Assembly (NCBI GenBank): GCA_903772945.1
Contig: CAICTM010000301.1
Span: 1 to 64,000 of the forward strand
DNA from: Seminavis robusta
Taxonomy: Eukaryota; Bacillariophyta; Bacillariophyceae; Naviculales; Naviculaceae
Reading direction: 5' to 3'
Length of the DNA: 64,000 nt
Shown here one piece after another: positions 9,620 to 21,269 of the stretch (position 1 is its first letter; each line of letters opens with the position of its first letter). The translations under genes and the position numbers were made by a program. Below the pieces are notes generated by a model. It was not told the origin of the DNA. It was given only the letters and a program-made list of their open reading frames with translations, and ran no database searches.

Positions 9620-12600
9620 ATGACGAAAGAAGAGCAAGAGTGGCGCAAAGGACGAGAGTCTGATGATCGTCGAAGAAATGACGACGAAGAAGAAAAGGAA
9701 GAAATTGGAGAGCCAAGTCGCGGTCCGGCCAAGAAGCCACCTCCTGCTCTTGCTCCAACCTCTATGGACAGTAATACAGATAGTAATGCTCCTGGCAATG
9801 TGGATGCACTGATAGCCCGTGCAAGAAGAAGTGCGCAGCGGACGAGAGAATCCAGAATGTCGCACCAGCCAGCCAGACGAGACACTACTAGTACTAGTAC
9901 TCCCAAGAATGAAGTGGATGTGGATGACTTTGATGTGCTCAAGCTTGTAGAAAAGCGAGCGAGAGATGACAACCACAGTAATACGCACCGCGGTCCTCCC
10001 CGACACACCGTCTCTCACAGTGCTGCGACTCGAAGAACTACGAGTAGCAGAACGGCTGCAGCGGCATCATCTCCACCGGCTCTGAGGGCACGGCAAACAG
10101 CACCTGCGGGCAAACTGCCACGCACACCCGAAGAAGCGGCTGTCACTCCAGGAGCCTACAGCAAGGCTCCGGGAAAAGATCTCCGACGAAACAGAGCCGC
10201 CAGATATTCCGTGCTCAAGAGAAGTCATCAGCCATCAAACAAATCAACACAACAACTACTACAAGAAGAAGAAGAACAAGAAGAAGACCACAGAAAACTA
10301 CCTGCTTCTGCTGCTGCACTACCAGATGTGGATACAACGGCACACAATGAACGAGAAGCACAGATAGAACGCAAGGAAATACTGCAGCAAATGCACATTA
10401 TTTCATCCTCTCAAATCGATCATCGGCACTACAGTCAAAGTGGAGCCTTTCTAGACGAACACGACGCAAATGACGTTAGTCAAGAAAGCAGCAACCATAC
10501 TGATCATAGTAGCGACCTAGACCAATCCAAAGAACGATTCTCCTCGAGAAGTTTTCAAGAGCAGCAAACCAACCGGAACAGCATGTTGCATGATGACTCT
10601 CTGCAAAGCCAACACGACAATGCGATGATGGCCATGAGAACACTGCCGGACCCTGACGACGAACAAGAAGAAGCACCCATGGTTCAACGTCAACAACAAC
10701 AAACAGAGCGGGAAGAAGCCGAACATCGAAAGAGAATATTGGCAGATACCCATATCATTTCCAGTTCGACATTGCCTCCTCCTGCTCCGAATGGCCACAA
10801 GGCACCGCACACACGCACGGATACAACAACAAACACCAGCAAAAACTACGAGGACCAACATTTCAAGGGAAACTGGATGCACAGTTCCACCACCAGCAAT
10901 GGTGACGCCAAGAGGGCACTTGCCAATTCCGTTACTACGAGTCATGCCACAAACGGTTCGATGATGATGATGAGGATTGGAGCTGGAGGAGGAAACTATA
11001 GTCCGGATGCGGAGCAATCGCCCTTGCGGGGGCCTGTCATGATGATGATGGAAGATGGAGACGACTATTATTACAATGACCACCTAGAAGAAGATCCAAA
11101 TTATAGTGATTACGACGAAAATTGGGACGAAGATGTACTACCCCAACAACCACCCCCTACATTCAATGATGATGATGACGATAATGGTTTACGAGGAGCT
11201 CGAGAAAGTATCATGGTCGAGGCCACGTTAGTACAGGAACGATCGCAACGAACATTGAATTCAACCATCTTTCATCAGGATACAAACGTCTACACCGAAG
11301 CCAAAGCCATGGACAGCAACGACATTATGTGGGCATTCTTGACCAGTCCCAAAGGAGTACTAACGGTCTGTCTCGCGTGTCTGCTCATTATTGGTGCCAT
11401 TGTCGGAATGATTGTTGGATTGGAACGTACGGAACCCGCTCCGATGCCCACACTGGCGCCGTCTTTGTCACCTTCCTTCCATCCGACCTTGTCGCCCACC
11501 CAAACCTTTACAATCGACATGCTACCGGTATTTAGCCAACGGGCGATTGAACGCAACCCAGAATCGCCACAAGCATTTGCCTGGGAATGGTTGCAAGCCG
11601 ACAATGACATGAATGATTACCCCTTGTCACGACAATTGCAGCGGTATGCCTTGGCTGCATTTTACTTTAGCACTTCGGGGCCACGGTGGAGAGACAATTC
11701 TCATTGGCTCAACGTTTCGGTCTCCGAATGTCACTGGAAATCCGACGGGAACGCAATAGGGACAGGATTCTGCGTCAACGAAACCACTCGGTTTGCCATG
11801 GTCACGTCCCTGATGTTGTCGGCCAAGTAAGTGCTTTGTTGTATTCGACGTGATGTAGTGTGGTGTGGGACAAATTGCTCATGAAGTTTTGGTGCCTCTT
11901 GCTCTTTTCAGTGGTTTGAGCGGGACCATACCTCCAGAGATTTCACTGTTGACAGAACTCCGAGTAATCAGTCTAGGAAACAATGCCGTAGGTATGTACC
12001 GTACCGGAAATTGAATGTCGTCCCCATCAGATCACAGCATGCCGCTCAAACTCAATATCTACTTGCACAGACGGCAGCATCCCATCGGAGCTGGGACTAC
12101 TCACCAACTTGAGGGCCCTTGTGATTGAAAAGTCTGATATCGGTGGGGCAATTCCATTGTCCTTTCGGCGACTGTCCAGGTTGGAAAGCCTGGTATTGTC
12201 CGACAATGACATGCGGGGTCATCTGAGAGAGCGTATCTTTGCCAACACGACTTCGTTGAAACGATTAGAGTTGCAGAACAATGAATTCCTGGGCTTGCTC
12301 CCGACGTCGTTGCAGCATATGTCCTTGCTCACGGACGTTGATATAAGCAACTGTCGCTTTTCCGGTTCAATTCCGACTGAAATAGCACTCCTATCTTCGT
12401 TGGTGGTCTTCAGAGCAACCGGCAACTTTCTCCGTGGCAGCGTCCCACCATTGGCCAACCTCACAAATTTGCTCGAATTGGATTTGACGAACAATCAGCT
12501 TACAGGTCCCCTTGGTGATTTGCCTTCCTCCCTAAGTCGACTGCATTTGGGATACAATCTGGTCACTGAAGCTAGCTTTGAGAAAATTGTCGGCCTGGCT

Positions 12601-14211
12601 AGTCTCTCGTCGTTGGACTTGGAGGGATGTCAGTTAAGGGGGACTCTCCCGACAGAGACGGGAGTTTTGACTACGCTGAAACACTGTGCCTTGTCAAATA
12701 ACCGGTTGTCAGGTACAATTCCGAGGTAAAAGAAGGACGTAGAGTGTCACTCCCGGCTTTATGCAATGATGATGCTGCTCACATTTCGTTTTCTCCTACA
12801 TCTATCTGCCTTCTAGTGAAGTAGCTTTGATGACGCGCCTTGACTACCTTGGTTTAGGGAACAATTTGCTCACAGGCAAAATGCCGAGCGAACTCGGGAC
12901 TTTGCATTATCTCGAGGTACTACATTTGCAAAACAATCAGCTTTCGTCAAGCATTCCATATCAAATTGGACACGCTTGGAACTTGGTCAATCTCAACTTT
13001 CAAAACAACTTGCTGAGCGGTCCTATTCCGAGTCAACTGGGCAATCTGAGATTGGAGTACCTTGAAATGTCCAGGAACCAATTATCAGGACATCTTCCGT
13101 CAGAGCTAGGATGGTGTCAAACACTCGTGCTTTTGAGCGCTGCTCACAACAAATATCTAAATGGAACATTGCCTTCGGAGCTTGGCCGACTCAGCTTTCT
13201 GGAAATCTTATCGCTTGCAAAGACCTCAATATATGGTTCGATCCCGACATCGTTTGGGAAGATGACCACTTTGCTCTCTTTGAATCTGTCCAATTGCCAG
13301 CTTGGGTCGTCGCTTCCCAGTGAGTTGGGGCGACTCTCTTACCTCCGGATGTTGGAGCTATCTCACAACAAATTCAGTGGAACTGTTCCTTCCGCATACG
13401 GTGGGTTGAGACGGCTTGAGTACCTTGGAATGAACCGAAACAATTTCACAGCCAGAAGAATTCCGAGCGGCCTAGGTGTCCTCCGTGATTTGACGTACCT
13501 TGGTGGCTCAGGCTGTGGATTTATCGGGTCATTGCCGTCCGAGTTGTATGGTGAGCGTAGAGGCGCGTCGTCTTTAAATCGTCCGATTGATGACACCCTC
13601 ACAGGTTTCTTTGCGTCTCTCAGGCCTGCCCAAGCTGACGGCGTTGGACGTTAGTCAAAACAACATCACTGGGCCACTTCGACCAAACGGAAGATGGAAG
13701 AGTTTGATCAGTCTGAAGCTATTTCAGAATGAGATGACGGGTACTCTGGCAACCGAGCTTGGTATGCTCACTGTTTTAGAACTTCTTGCGTTGGATTTTA
13801 ACGAGTTCGTTGGGAGAGTGCCCTCTGAGATTGGAGCCCTGACTTTGCTCACATCTCTTCATCTTGATTCGAACGATTTGTCGGGATCTCTCCCGTCAGA
13901 GCTCGGGCTATTGACCGGTGTTATCGAGTTTGAGCTTGCCAACAATCAAAACCTAAGTGGTAGTATTCCGTCGGAACTGTTTGGGCTCTCAAATATGGTA
14001 GGTCATCTTGTTGTGGCAGCAGGATGGAGAAGTTTGCACCTTTGCTTCTGACTGACATCCTGGACCCGCCGTTGCTCAATTGTAGAACGAATTCGATTTG
14101 TACAAAACGCGACTCACTGGACAGGTTCCGGAAGAGTTTTGTGCGCAATACCCTGGCTTGGCAGAAATTGACTGTTCGTTTGTGAACTGTAGCTGTTGCG
14201 AGTGCGAATAA
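9620..14211 (+). CDS. Membrane-anchored leucine-rich repeat protein 1 (six exons)
   Basis: Exons inferred: 9620-11826, 11912-11991, 12071-12725, 12817-13550, 13624-13997, 14086-14211. All introns are GT-AG (about 70-91 bp) and the joined length is 4176 bases, giving 1391 residues. The frame extends upstream to a TTG, but the ATG at 9620 (GACAATGACG) is the first ATG. Residues 1-575 are disordered, with Glu/Asp/Gln/Ser/Thr-rich stretches. A single membrane span lies at about 578-602 (VLTVCLACLLIIGAIVGMIVG), then a Pro/Ser linker and a capping domain (AWEWLQ..., QRYALAAFYF, ECHW). More than 20 LRRs of the LxxLxLxxNxLxGxIPxELG type follow, ending in a Cys cluster (CSFVNCSCCECE). Topology suggests a cytosolic N-terminus and extracellular LRRs. 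No kinase domain is present, so it may bind ligands or adhere and signal through partners. Confidence 0.88.
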
Positions 14212-14242
14212 TTCACAGGAGGGCTTCCCGGCTGGACGAACA

Positions 14243-14530
14243 ATCCCCAGGTATGAAGGAAGTAGAGTGCCATTCCTGGCTTTATGTGATGATGTTGCCA
14301 CTCACATTTCATTTTTTCCCATATCTATCTGCCTTCTAGCGAATTAGCTTTGATGATGTGCATTGACTACCTGAACAATTTGCTTACAGGCAAAATTGCT
14401 AGCACATGTGTTCCCTCCTCTGCAAGGCAATCAGCTTCCGTCGAACATCCCTACGCGACTTGGCCAAAGCTTGGAAACAATTTGCTAAGCGGTCAGATTC
14501 CGAGTCAACTGGGCAACAAAACTGTGGAAT
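14243..14530 (+). pseudogene. Truncated duplicate of the intron 3 / exon 4 part of LRR gene 1
   Basis: Starting just after the LRR gene 1 stop, the sequence repeats that gene's intron 3 (AGTGCCA..TCCTGGCTTTATG; CTATCTGCCTTCTAG acceptor) and then its exon 4 start (GCTTTGATGA.GCG/TGC..TTGACTACCT). It continues through ACAATTTGCT.ACAGGCAAAA and AATCAGCTT.CGTC, and ends at CCGAGTCAACTGGGCAAC. Compared with 12724-13050, internal segments are lost and the frame is not kept. It is a decayed partial tandem duplication of a host gene and is unlikely to be coding. Confidence 0.75.
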
Positions 14531-14635
14531 CATTACCGGTAGGCACTCGTTACTAAGCTACAATTTTTGCCCCTCTACTACTCTAAGTAGAACCCCTTGC
14601 TGTCTACAATTTTCTTGTTCAAGCAATTATTAGTG

Positions 14636-17600
14636 TCAACTATTGTCTGAGAACTCTTCGCTCAACAACATCGGAGGAAGATGGTGAGCAATTGAAACGC
14701 TGAAAGGTGGCCGCTTCATGGAGGAAGCGAGCGAGAAACTTGGTCGTGTGGGCTCGTCGTCGATGTCGTCGTCTTCAAGGTGAGCACTATTCTCTGTGAA
14801 CGCCTCGCTCAACATTGACGCATCCTGGAGAGTGGCAAATGAAACGCTCATGGGAGGAAGATCCTCCTTCTCAGTCGCTTTCAAGTAGGCGAGAGAGAAA
14901 CTTTGTCGCCCGAGGTTGTCGCCATCGTCGTCATCATGGCCGCCTTCATCCGTAAAGTCCTCGCTGATTTCCATTGGCCGCAACGTGGCGAAGGAAACGT
15001 TGGTTGAAGGAAGGGTCTGGCTTTGTGTCATGCTCGTAGGTCGCCGCAGCTCGGTCAAAGACATGCTTATTGGACGAGAGCTCTTGTCGTGTGCCTCAGA
15101 CGCTCTCGACAGCTCGCTGACTTTAGGAAGATGTGGTAGGCTGTGGGTCGATTTGGCAGACAAACGCGCGGAACTGTTTCTCGAGCTTCGTCTTCTTCGA
15201 TCACTTAACCCACTCAACCCAGAGAGTCTTTTGGAGAAGGTTCTTGACACTTTTGATGACACGGTGTGGATGGATCTGACAGCGAAGGAATTTGCAGTCT
15301 TTTCGCTCTTGTGAGATTTGAATGATCGCCCAGATTTGAAAGAGCACCCATCGAGGCTGTCATCGTCGTTTTGGTTTTGGAAGGTCTTAATTCTCCGAAC
15401 CTGCATATGGCCGGGAACTTCAATGTGATCCAGTTCAGAATACGGTTCCCCCGTGTGCCTAGACCCCGTGTGCCTCGAGCTTCGTTGTGCGTCTCGCAAT
15501 TCCCCGTCTCGTTTCGCATCCTCGTAGAGCGAGTCAGCATTGCTAAACTTGAATCCAAAGATGGGAATGAGAAAGGACAAGCAGACAATGCAGATCAACG
15601 CCGTTGACAGCAAGTAGAATGCAGATGGTTGATTCATGACCAAAAAGATCAATGGACCACCCAGTAGGCCTGTCTCTGTCAAGCTGGCCAAACTCAATGC
15701 CAAGTAGTACGTCTCGGAAAAGAAGAGGGATACATGCCGTGTTTTGTAGCATTGGACTGCCACAAATAGCACCCCCAGCCCATTGGCAAAACACATCAAG
15801 CTGGCAAACAGCCAGACCCAGTTGTTGGTGCACTGGCAGGTCCCAAACGACGCAAGGTTTCTTCCATATTCGTCATAGCTTTCAATGGGTATTCTCGTGT
15901 ACTGATAGGGTGATACCAGAGTCCATCCCACGAGCATTGCAATATTGAACGGGAGTAGGATGAACAGGGGAGCCATGACATCCTTGGTAGATACTGCCAG
16001 TTGTTTCAACGCCCGTCGTTCTTCCCCCATGATTCGGCTGACTCTCCATGTCTTACTCATCAATGCCGCGAGTGCAAAGACAAATCCCAAGAATAGCAAC
16101 CACGGGACTGACATGCATGCCATGTCGAGCTGCGGCGTGGATTCTTCACCCTGCATCCCCAGTGGGAAAATGGCAGCACCCATGAGGGCCACTCCCAGAC
16201 ACAATTGGAGCAGAAACACGGGCTGTGCCGCTTGTACCACAAAGGATCTCCATCGGTCCGCCGTCCAGCAAGCGGACATGGCTGCCAGAAAGATCATCAT
16301 GGCACCGAGACAATACCCAAATGCCACAACTCCAGTGGGCATTAAATTTGGGTCATAACCTTCGACGGGAGGAAGAGACGGAGGCGGAATGGTCGAATTG
16401 TTGGCATAGACAAATGGGATTAGGTTGGTGTAGATTTCATCCCCTCGAATCCAGACGGCCTCGGCGACATCAATCTTGATTTCTGTTGCGGTCGATCTAT
16501 AATCCGAAAGTAGCAGATTGTCGATGCGATATTGTGTCGAAACAGCATCTCGCGTTCCCGTGTGTGCGTCGAATGAAACAAAACCGGAAACTCCTTCAAA
16601 TCGTGTTTGCAACAATTGTTCATAGAGCTCTGTCCCGGAAAATTGTCCCGGAGTGTCACACGCAGTCAATCCCAATGCAATGACGCTGTCATAGACCAAA
16701 TGATGGTAGAGAAAGGGTGCCACTTCGGGGGCGGGCGTGTAATTGGCAAAGAGTTCTGGATACGCGGTGTGACTGACAAACTCTTGAAAGGCCGTGTCGT
16801 TTTGGACTAGCTGCAAAAGTTGCTTGTCAAATGTATGCTGATAACTGGACTGCATTTGTAGATTGATCATTCCCATTCCGTGCATGGCCAGTGCAATGTC
16901 GGATTGGGTGTCTCGGTCCAATCCAAACGAAGGACTGAGTAGATATGTGAGATCAGGAACGAGCCAGGCATAGTCTGGGTTGCCCATGACTTGATGATGG
17001 AATGCGGATTGAATGACCATTTGCCAATCTCCTTCCAGGACAATGGCAAAGACATAGCGTGCCTGCGATTCTTTTAGGAACTGCATGCCCTGATCAATAT
17101 TGTCTCGTTCCAATGGAAACGACACGAGGGAAATCCCTAATCGTCGTGCTTCTTCATTCAATGCCTTGTTGTATTGGACTCCGTAGGGTTCATTGATAAA
17201 CACTGTGGCAACGCGTTGTACTTGTAACGAGTGGTAATAGGTCATGACGGCTCGGGCATCCTGTGCATTGGTCGGGATCGTACGGGCAAACAAGTCGGTT
17301 CCTTCGAGATCCATCGATGTCGAAGTGCCGCTAATTTGTGGAATCTCCAGAGCCGCGGCCAGAATGGCGACTTGGTTGGTGACGGACGAAAACAAGTTGC
17401 CCGCCACGGCAAACGGAGCGGGATGCCGCGGTTGCTCTTGTAGTAGACTGCTGTTGTCGTTGTCACAGTCTTGTTCGTGCTGACACTGATGATCGAAGAG
17501 CTCCCATAGACTCTCCGAAGCATCCAAGAGTTCATTGACGGCGTGCCGCGGAGAACTTTGAGTGTCTCGTGCCTCGAAAGTCCAATGAAAATCACACTCT

Positions 17601-17815
17601 GCGAGCATCTCTGGCAAATGCGGCAAGATCTCACCCCGTCGCTCTTCCATGTCGCGCCATGCCATGTACACCGCCATGGTGAACTCCAGAAAGAAGGGAT
17701 TGACTTGTCTTTGAGAGTTCGCATCTTCGTCGGTAAACATCATGAGCGACAGCAAGTGGCCTTCGCGACGATTCGGACCGACTTGGCGGATGTTGGAGAG
17801 GCGATCTGAAGCCAT
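14636..17815 (-). CDS. Class C (GABA-B-like) G-protein-coupled receptor 1
   Basis: One uninterrupted frame of 1059 residues. The frame is open to a TTG two codons upstream, but the ATG at 17815 (GACCATGGCT) is preferred; an in-frame TGA lies just upstream. Residues 20-430 look like a periplasmic-binding/ANF-type ligand-binding domain (FEARDTQ; IPTNAQDARAVMTYYHSLQV; YELFANYTP). Residues about 490-760 carry seven hydrophobic spans typical of the 7tm_3 family (QPVFLLQLCLGVALMG; MSKTWRVSRI between TM3 and TM4; a LIPIFGFKF end). The last 300 residues are a disordered Ser/Arg-rich cytosolic tail with repeated SFSLA..K and FS(V/F)A motifs. No signal peptide is visible at the chosen start, so a 5' exon may be missing. 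It converges with LRR gene 1. A paralogue lies at 35270-38181. Confidence 0.88.
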   Translation of the reverse strand: MASDRLSNIRQVGPNRREGHLLSLMMFTDEDANSQRQVNPFFLEFTMAVYMAWRDMEERRGEILPHLPEMLAECDFHWTFEARDTQSSPRHAVNELLDASESLWELFDHQCQHEQDCDNDNSSLLQEQPRHPAPFAVAGNLFSSVTNQVAILAAALEIPQISGTSTSMDLEGTDLFARTIPTNAQDARAVMTYYHSLQVQRVATVFINEPYGVQYNKALNEEARRLGISLVSFPLERDNIDQGMQFLKESQARYVFAIVLEGDWQMVIQSAFHHQVMGNPDYAWLVPDLTYLLSPSFGLDRDTQSDIALAMHGMGMINLQMQSSYQHTFDKQLLQLVQNDTAFQEFVSHTAYPELFANYTPAPEVAPFLYHHLVYDSVIALGLTACDTPGQFSGTELYEQLLQTRFEGVSGFVSFDAHTGTRDAVSTQYRIDNLLLSDYRSTATEIKIDVAEAVWIRGDEIYTNLIPFVYANNSTIPPPSLPPVEGYDPNLMPTGVVAFGYCLGAMMIFLAAMSACWTADRWRSFVVQAAQPVFLLQLCLGVALMGAAIFPLGMQGEESTPQLDMACMSVPWLLFLGFVFALAALMSKTWRVSRIMGEERRALKQLAVSTKDVMAPLFILLPFNIAMLVGWTLVSPYQYTRIPIESYDEYGRNLASFGTCQCTNNWVWLFASLMCFANGLGVLFVAVQCYKTRHVSLFFSETYYLALSLASLTETGLLGGPLIFLVMNQPSAFYLLSTALICIVCLSFLIPIFGFKFSNADSLYEDAKRDGELRDAQRSSRHTGSRHTGEPYSELDHIEVPGHMQVRRIKTFQNQNDDDSLDGCSFKSGRSFKSHKSEKTANSFAVRSIHTVSSKVSRTFSKRLSGLSGLSDRRRRSSRNSSARLSAKSTHSLPHLPKVSELSRASEAHDKSSRPISMSLTELRRPTSMTQSQTLPSTNVSFATLRPMEISEDFTDEGGHDDDDGDNLGRQSFSLAYLKATEKEDLPPMSVSFATLQDASMLSEAFTENSAHLEDDDIDDEPTRPSFSLASSMKRPPFSVSIAHHLPPMLLSEEFSDNS

Positions 17816-18585
17816 GGTCAATCAATCAATGTATGTATTGAGTAGAGTAAAGTGTAATGGTGGTCTCCTCTCTATACTTCTGTATGGTAGTAGTTGTCAG
17901 TTCGGTGGAGTGTTGCTGGGTTTTTGGTCAAGAATGGTAGAGCTGCGATAGTACCAGTATGGGCGAGTCGTCACTCAGCTGAATGCAAAGACTGTGCACT
18001 TTTGCTGACTGTGAGCTTGACTGTTGACTGGGTGCGGAGTGCGGAGCTACTCGGCCATCGGTAATAGGCCTGAGATTCTGAGATTCTGAGATTTGTGGAA
18101 AGTGGTGAGAAATGCCTGCAGAAGTCAGCTGAAGATGCTCGGTGCAGGTGTAGTAGAGGTGGGATGCGAACCAATTCTACTTTACTGTACCGGTAGCAAG
18201 TCCTACAGTCGTACAGCTTCCTGGAACACACCGGTTACACTCCTAAGTCACAAGCCGTCACAGGAGCTTAAATTTCACATTTTAAAATTCATTATATTAT
18301 AAGTTTCACAAAAACGAGCTGCGGCTTGAGGTATTGTACCTGGTACAAGTATAAAATCATTTGTGTAAAATTGATTCTACAAACGTACAGTTTACACATC
18401 TAATAGTGCAATGCAGTCAGATTTAACAGTGGAGGAAATATGTTAAGTCCCCAAAACCTACTTGAACAGGAACGCCAATCTCACTTGTTGGCTTTTTTAA
18501 ATCGGCGAAGTGAAATGGCGAACCACAGGAGAACCACTGGATCAGTTCACTTTCTCTCAAAAGAACTCCTGGATTTATTGACTAT
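17816..18585. other. Intergenic stretch upstream of receptor 1
   Basis: Presumed promoter region of receptor 1. AT-rich in part; TACCGGTA at about 18187. No gene recognised. Confidence 0.4.
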
Positions 18586-19261
18586 TTAAGAGACGGTGTG
18601 CGCACCGAGTAGAGGCTGGGGGCTCATAGAACGTGTATCACCAATCCCACGAAACGAAGGTGATCCAAAGCAATAAAGTGACCCCTGAAGTAACAATCGA
18701 AGAAATAGTAGTGTACCCTAACCAAAACAATAAAGGGTCACTTTATATCTTTGGTTGGTTGACCTCCGAATCGCCACTCGAGTGCCACAGCATGGCCAAC
18801 AAACCAGTCGTTCGACGCTCTACAATACTTGTGGAGAGGGAAGCCACAATCAGAGCGAGTTTGGAGGTCGGAGATGCAACCACATAATAGTAGTCAAAGC
18901 AAAGAGCTGCGGCGCTCAATCTCCTTCCTCTTGTTGACCTCACGGAGCGAGTGGTGGAGCGGCGGTGGTTTCCTGCTACTACAACAACAACCTCCACAAC
19001 TACACCGCCTTTGAAGCTTGCGCTTGTTGCTACACCGGTAGTGGTAATATAGACGAATTATAGAACCCTTACTTGTATTTAGGAGCGTCGTTTCGTTGGG
19101 TATCAGTCTCCGGAGCATCGTCATGGTGGGATGATCGGTTCGATCTGATCCGTTTGTTGTTGTTGGCTGCAGCCACTTCGCGCCATTTCGAAAAGTGAAA
19201 AGACGCGAGCACGAGCCAAAACGCGCGACCGCCTCCAGTTCTTCCGCGGACCGTCTCTTAA
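18586..19261. mobile_element. Possible nonautonomous DNA transposon flanked by TTAA
   Basis: TTAA at 18586-18589 is followed by GAGACGGTGTGCG, and the right end reads CGCGGACCGTCTC followed by TTAA at 19258-19261. The 12-base word TTAAGAGACGGT is therefore present in exact inverted form at both ends of a 668-bp interior, with 11 of 13 bases matching beyond the TTAA. A TTAA target duplication is the hallmark of piggyBac-like elements. No transposase frame is visible, so it would be nonautonomous. An internal inverted repeat (AAAGTGACCC / GGGTCACTTT) lies at about 18675-18750. It could also be a chance inverted repeat. Confidence 0.45.
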
Positions 19262-20042
19262 GTAAAATACGCTCATACTATCCTTTTACAACAAGAGGCA
19301 AAATCTCATTCGTTGAGGACATCCGTTGAATGATTCATTCGATTCAGGCATTAAGAGGAGAGGCACTCAACTTGTGAAACTGATGTTAGCATTTACTGAA
19401 CCCTTATCGCCTGTACAGTACAATACTAGTATCAGTGATCGTTGAATGTTTGGGCAATAAGGAGAAGATGCACTGAAAATTTGCCATTGTGAACCCTTTG
19501 AGCTGGACTGTACGTAGTGTCTGCTTTGTCCAGTACCAGGCACTGCACCTTTTCTTCTCACGCAGATTGTTTCCAGTACTAGTAGTAGCTTTCAGCTGTA
19601 GCTATAGAGCGGTTTGGCTTCATTCAGCATAAAGTTATTTTTCTTTGTACCATGTACTCTCTCTGGTTTGGCTCCGTGGCCATATTTTCCCTTTTCAGCT
19701 TTGGATGCCATTGATGGTTTACAGTACTTCATCGCTCTATAGAGAAACACGATGCTGGCGAACACCAAATCCAAAGCTTTTCTCTTATTACGAAGCTCCC
19801 CTGTTTCCTTCCATCCAACGAAACTAAACCATTCGGAGACGAAGTTTGGATTGGGATGAGATTGCAGTGGCCTATCACTTGAACCGGTAGTCCTAGACTA
19901 CTGTACCTTTCCTTTCGTAAACGTTTTCTTTACTTTAGTAGAGCAGCCTGATCTGAAATCGGCGCTTTTTGAAATAACCCACTACAATACCAGTACACAC
20001 GCACATCCCTGATTTCCACGAACTAACCGAGTCGAGTCTGAT
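19262..20042. other. Intergenic stretch, no gene seen
   Basis: Lies beyond the 3' end of the HMG-box gene. Only short open frames with no recognisable pattern were found; a few GTACTAGTA words are present. Confidence 0.4.
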
Positions 20043-21269
20043 CTAGTTGCTAGGAGTGTAGGTCTTCATTTCCTTGGCATAGCGCTCCTGGTCCTTGGCG
20101 GCCATCTTGTTGTACTTTTGCTTCTTCCTGTCGGTAAGAACCTTCCACTGTTTGCCAACTTCGGCAAATACCTCAGCATTGGTCGAACTCGCAGGCATCT
20201 TGGCCTTGATGGATTCACGGTTCTCCGAAACGAAGTAGTTGTAGGCGGTCAAGGCACGCTTGGGGGCATTGGGGTCCTTCTTCTTTTTGGTGGCTGGGGC
20301 CTTGCTTGCGGAAAGGTCCGAAATCACAGACACAGTGTCCATTCCGGTAAGGTCGCCACCAATGTGCGGAACCTGGACGGACTGAGACTCCAAGAGCTCG
20401 AGGGCTTCCTTCTTGTCCTGGACGAGACGAGCAGCGCAGGCCTCTTGTTCTGCTTGCTTGCGATCGGCAACCTTGACATCGTAGACTTCCTTTTCCTTGT
20501 TGTAGCGATCACGGTCTTCAGCAGCCATGTCTTCGTATTTCTTGGCGCCGTTCTTGCCGGACTTGGTCTTGTCGAGTTTCCCCCACATCTCACCCAAGAT
20601 CTTGGAGATCTCCGTCACCTTAGCATCGGGGTTTTCCTCCGCTACCTTGGTACGCATATCTTGGGCAAAGTACATGTAAGAGGACATGGCACGTTTGGGA
20701 GCATCGGGATCCTTTTCCTTCTTGGCTTTTCCTTTGCCCTTTCCCTTGACGGTGCCATCGTCTTGAGTCTTTTCGAGAAGAGCCTGGGCTTCCAAGTGGG
20801 CTTCGTAGAATGCCATGGCTTGTTCCTGCTTCTTCTTGTCGTAGTACATTTCAAGGGCCATTGTTTCCTTGTTGTAGGCTTCCATCTCACTCTGATAGCG
20901 GGCCTTGTCAGCTTGGGCTAGCTTGACGTACGGTTCACGGATTTCAGGCGCAGTCTCCTTCCAAAGTTGCTGCAAGTTAGCAGACTCCTTCTGTTTGGCG
21001 GGAAGCGTGTCACAGTAGAACTTGTAGGCAGTCTTGGCAGGGACAACAGTGCACTTCTTCTTCTTCTCCTTCTTCTCAGATGGGGCAACAGAAGCACTAT
21101 CGCTCGTCTTGACAAAGTCGATTTTTCCGAGAACCTTGACAAGGTCGTGGATGTTGTCACGGAGTTCCTCGTTCTCAGTCTCCAACTTGCGCATCTTGGT
21201 ACCTGGAGTGGTCGGAGGAGGATCACGCTTGGCGTTGGCGTCGAGAGTTTTGAGACTAGCGCGTGTCAT
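20043..21269 (-). CDS. HMG-box protein with three HMG-like boxes
   Basis: A 408-residue protein with no intron. The frame runs up to a GTG, but the ATG at 21269 (CACCATGAC) is taken as the start. A short coiled-coil-like stretch lies near residues 25-45 (LETENEELRDNIHDLVKVL). Box 1 at about 75-150 is diverged (AKTAYKFYCDTLP..., LQQLWKETAPEIREPYVKLAQADKARY). Box 2 is at about 185-265 (DPDAPKRAMSSYMYFAQDMR). Box 3 is at about 335-405 (DPNAPKRALTAYNYFVSENR). Linkers are Lys-rich (GKGKGKAKKEK, ATKKKK). The DP(D/N)APKRA start and the Trp-Lys-Lys pattern are typical of non-sequence-specific, DNA-bending HMGB-type boxes. Expected location is the nucleus, as a chromatin architectural factor. Confident for family; targets unknown. 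Confidence 0.92.
   Translation of the reverse strand: MTRASLKTLDANAKRDPPPTTPGTKMRKLETENEELRDNIHDLVKVLGKIDFVKTSDSASVAPSEKKEKKKKCTVVPAKTAYKFYCDTLPAKQKESANLQQLWKETAPEIREPYVKLAQADKARYQSEMEAYNKETMALEMYYDKKKQEQAMAFYEAHLEAQALLEKTQDDGTVKGKGKGKAKKEKDPDAPKRAMSSYMYFAQDMRTKVAEENPDAKVTEISKILGEMWGKLDKTKSGKNGAKKYEDMAAEDRDRYNKEKEVYDVKVADRKQAEQEACAARLVQDKKEALELLESQSVQVPHIGGDLTGMDTVSVISDLSASKAPATKKKKDPNAPKRALTAYNYFVSENRESIKAKMPASSTNAEVFAEVGKQWKVLTDRKKQKYNKMAAKDQERYAKEMKTYTPSN

Noticed and set aside
10517-11083. 188-codon open frame on the minus strand inside LRR gene 1
   Set aside because: Antisense shadow of the Glu/Asp/Gln-rich coding region; His/Val/Cys-rich translation follows from the sense codons.
18155-18185. 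Possible tRNA T-loop (GGTTCGCATCCC on the minus strand)
   Set aside because: No complementary T-stem, anticodon arm or acceptor pairing could be drawn.
20118-20921. 267-codon plus-strand frame opposite the HMG-box gene
   Set aside because: Antisense shadow; Leu/Val-rich because the sense strand is Lys- and Glu-rich.
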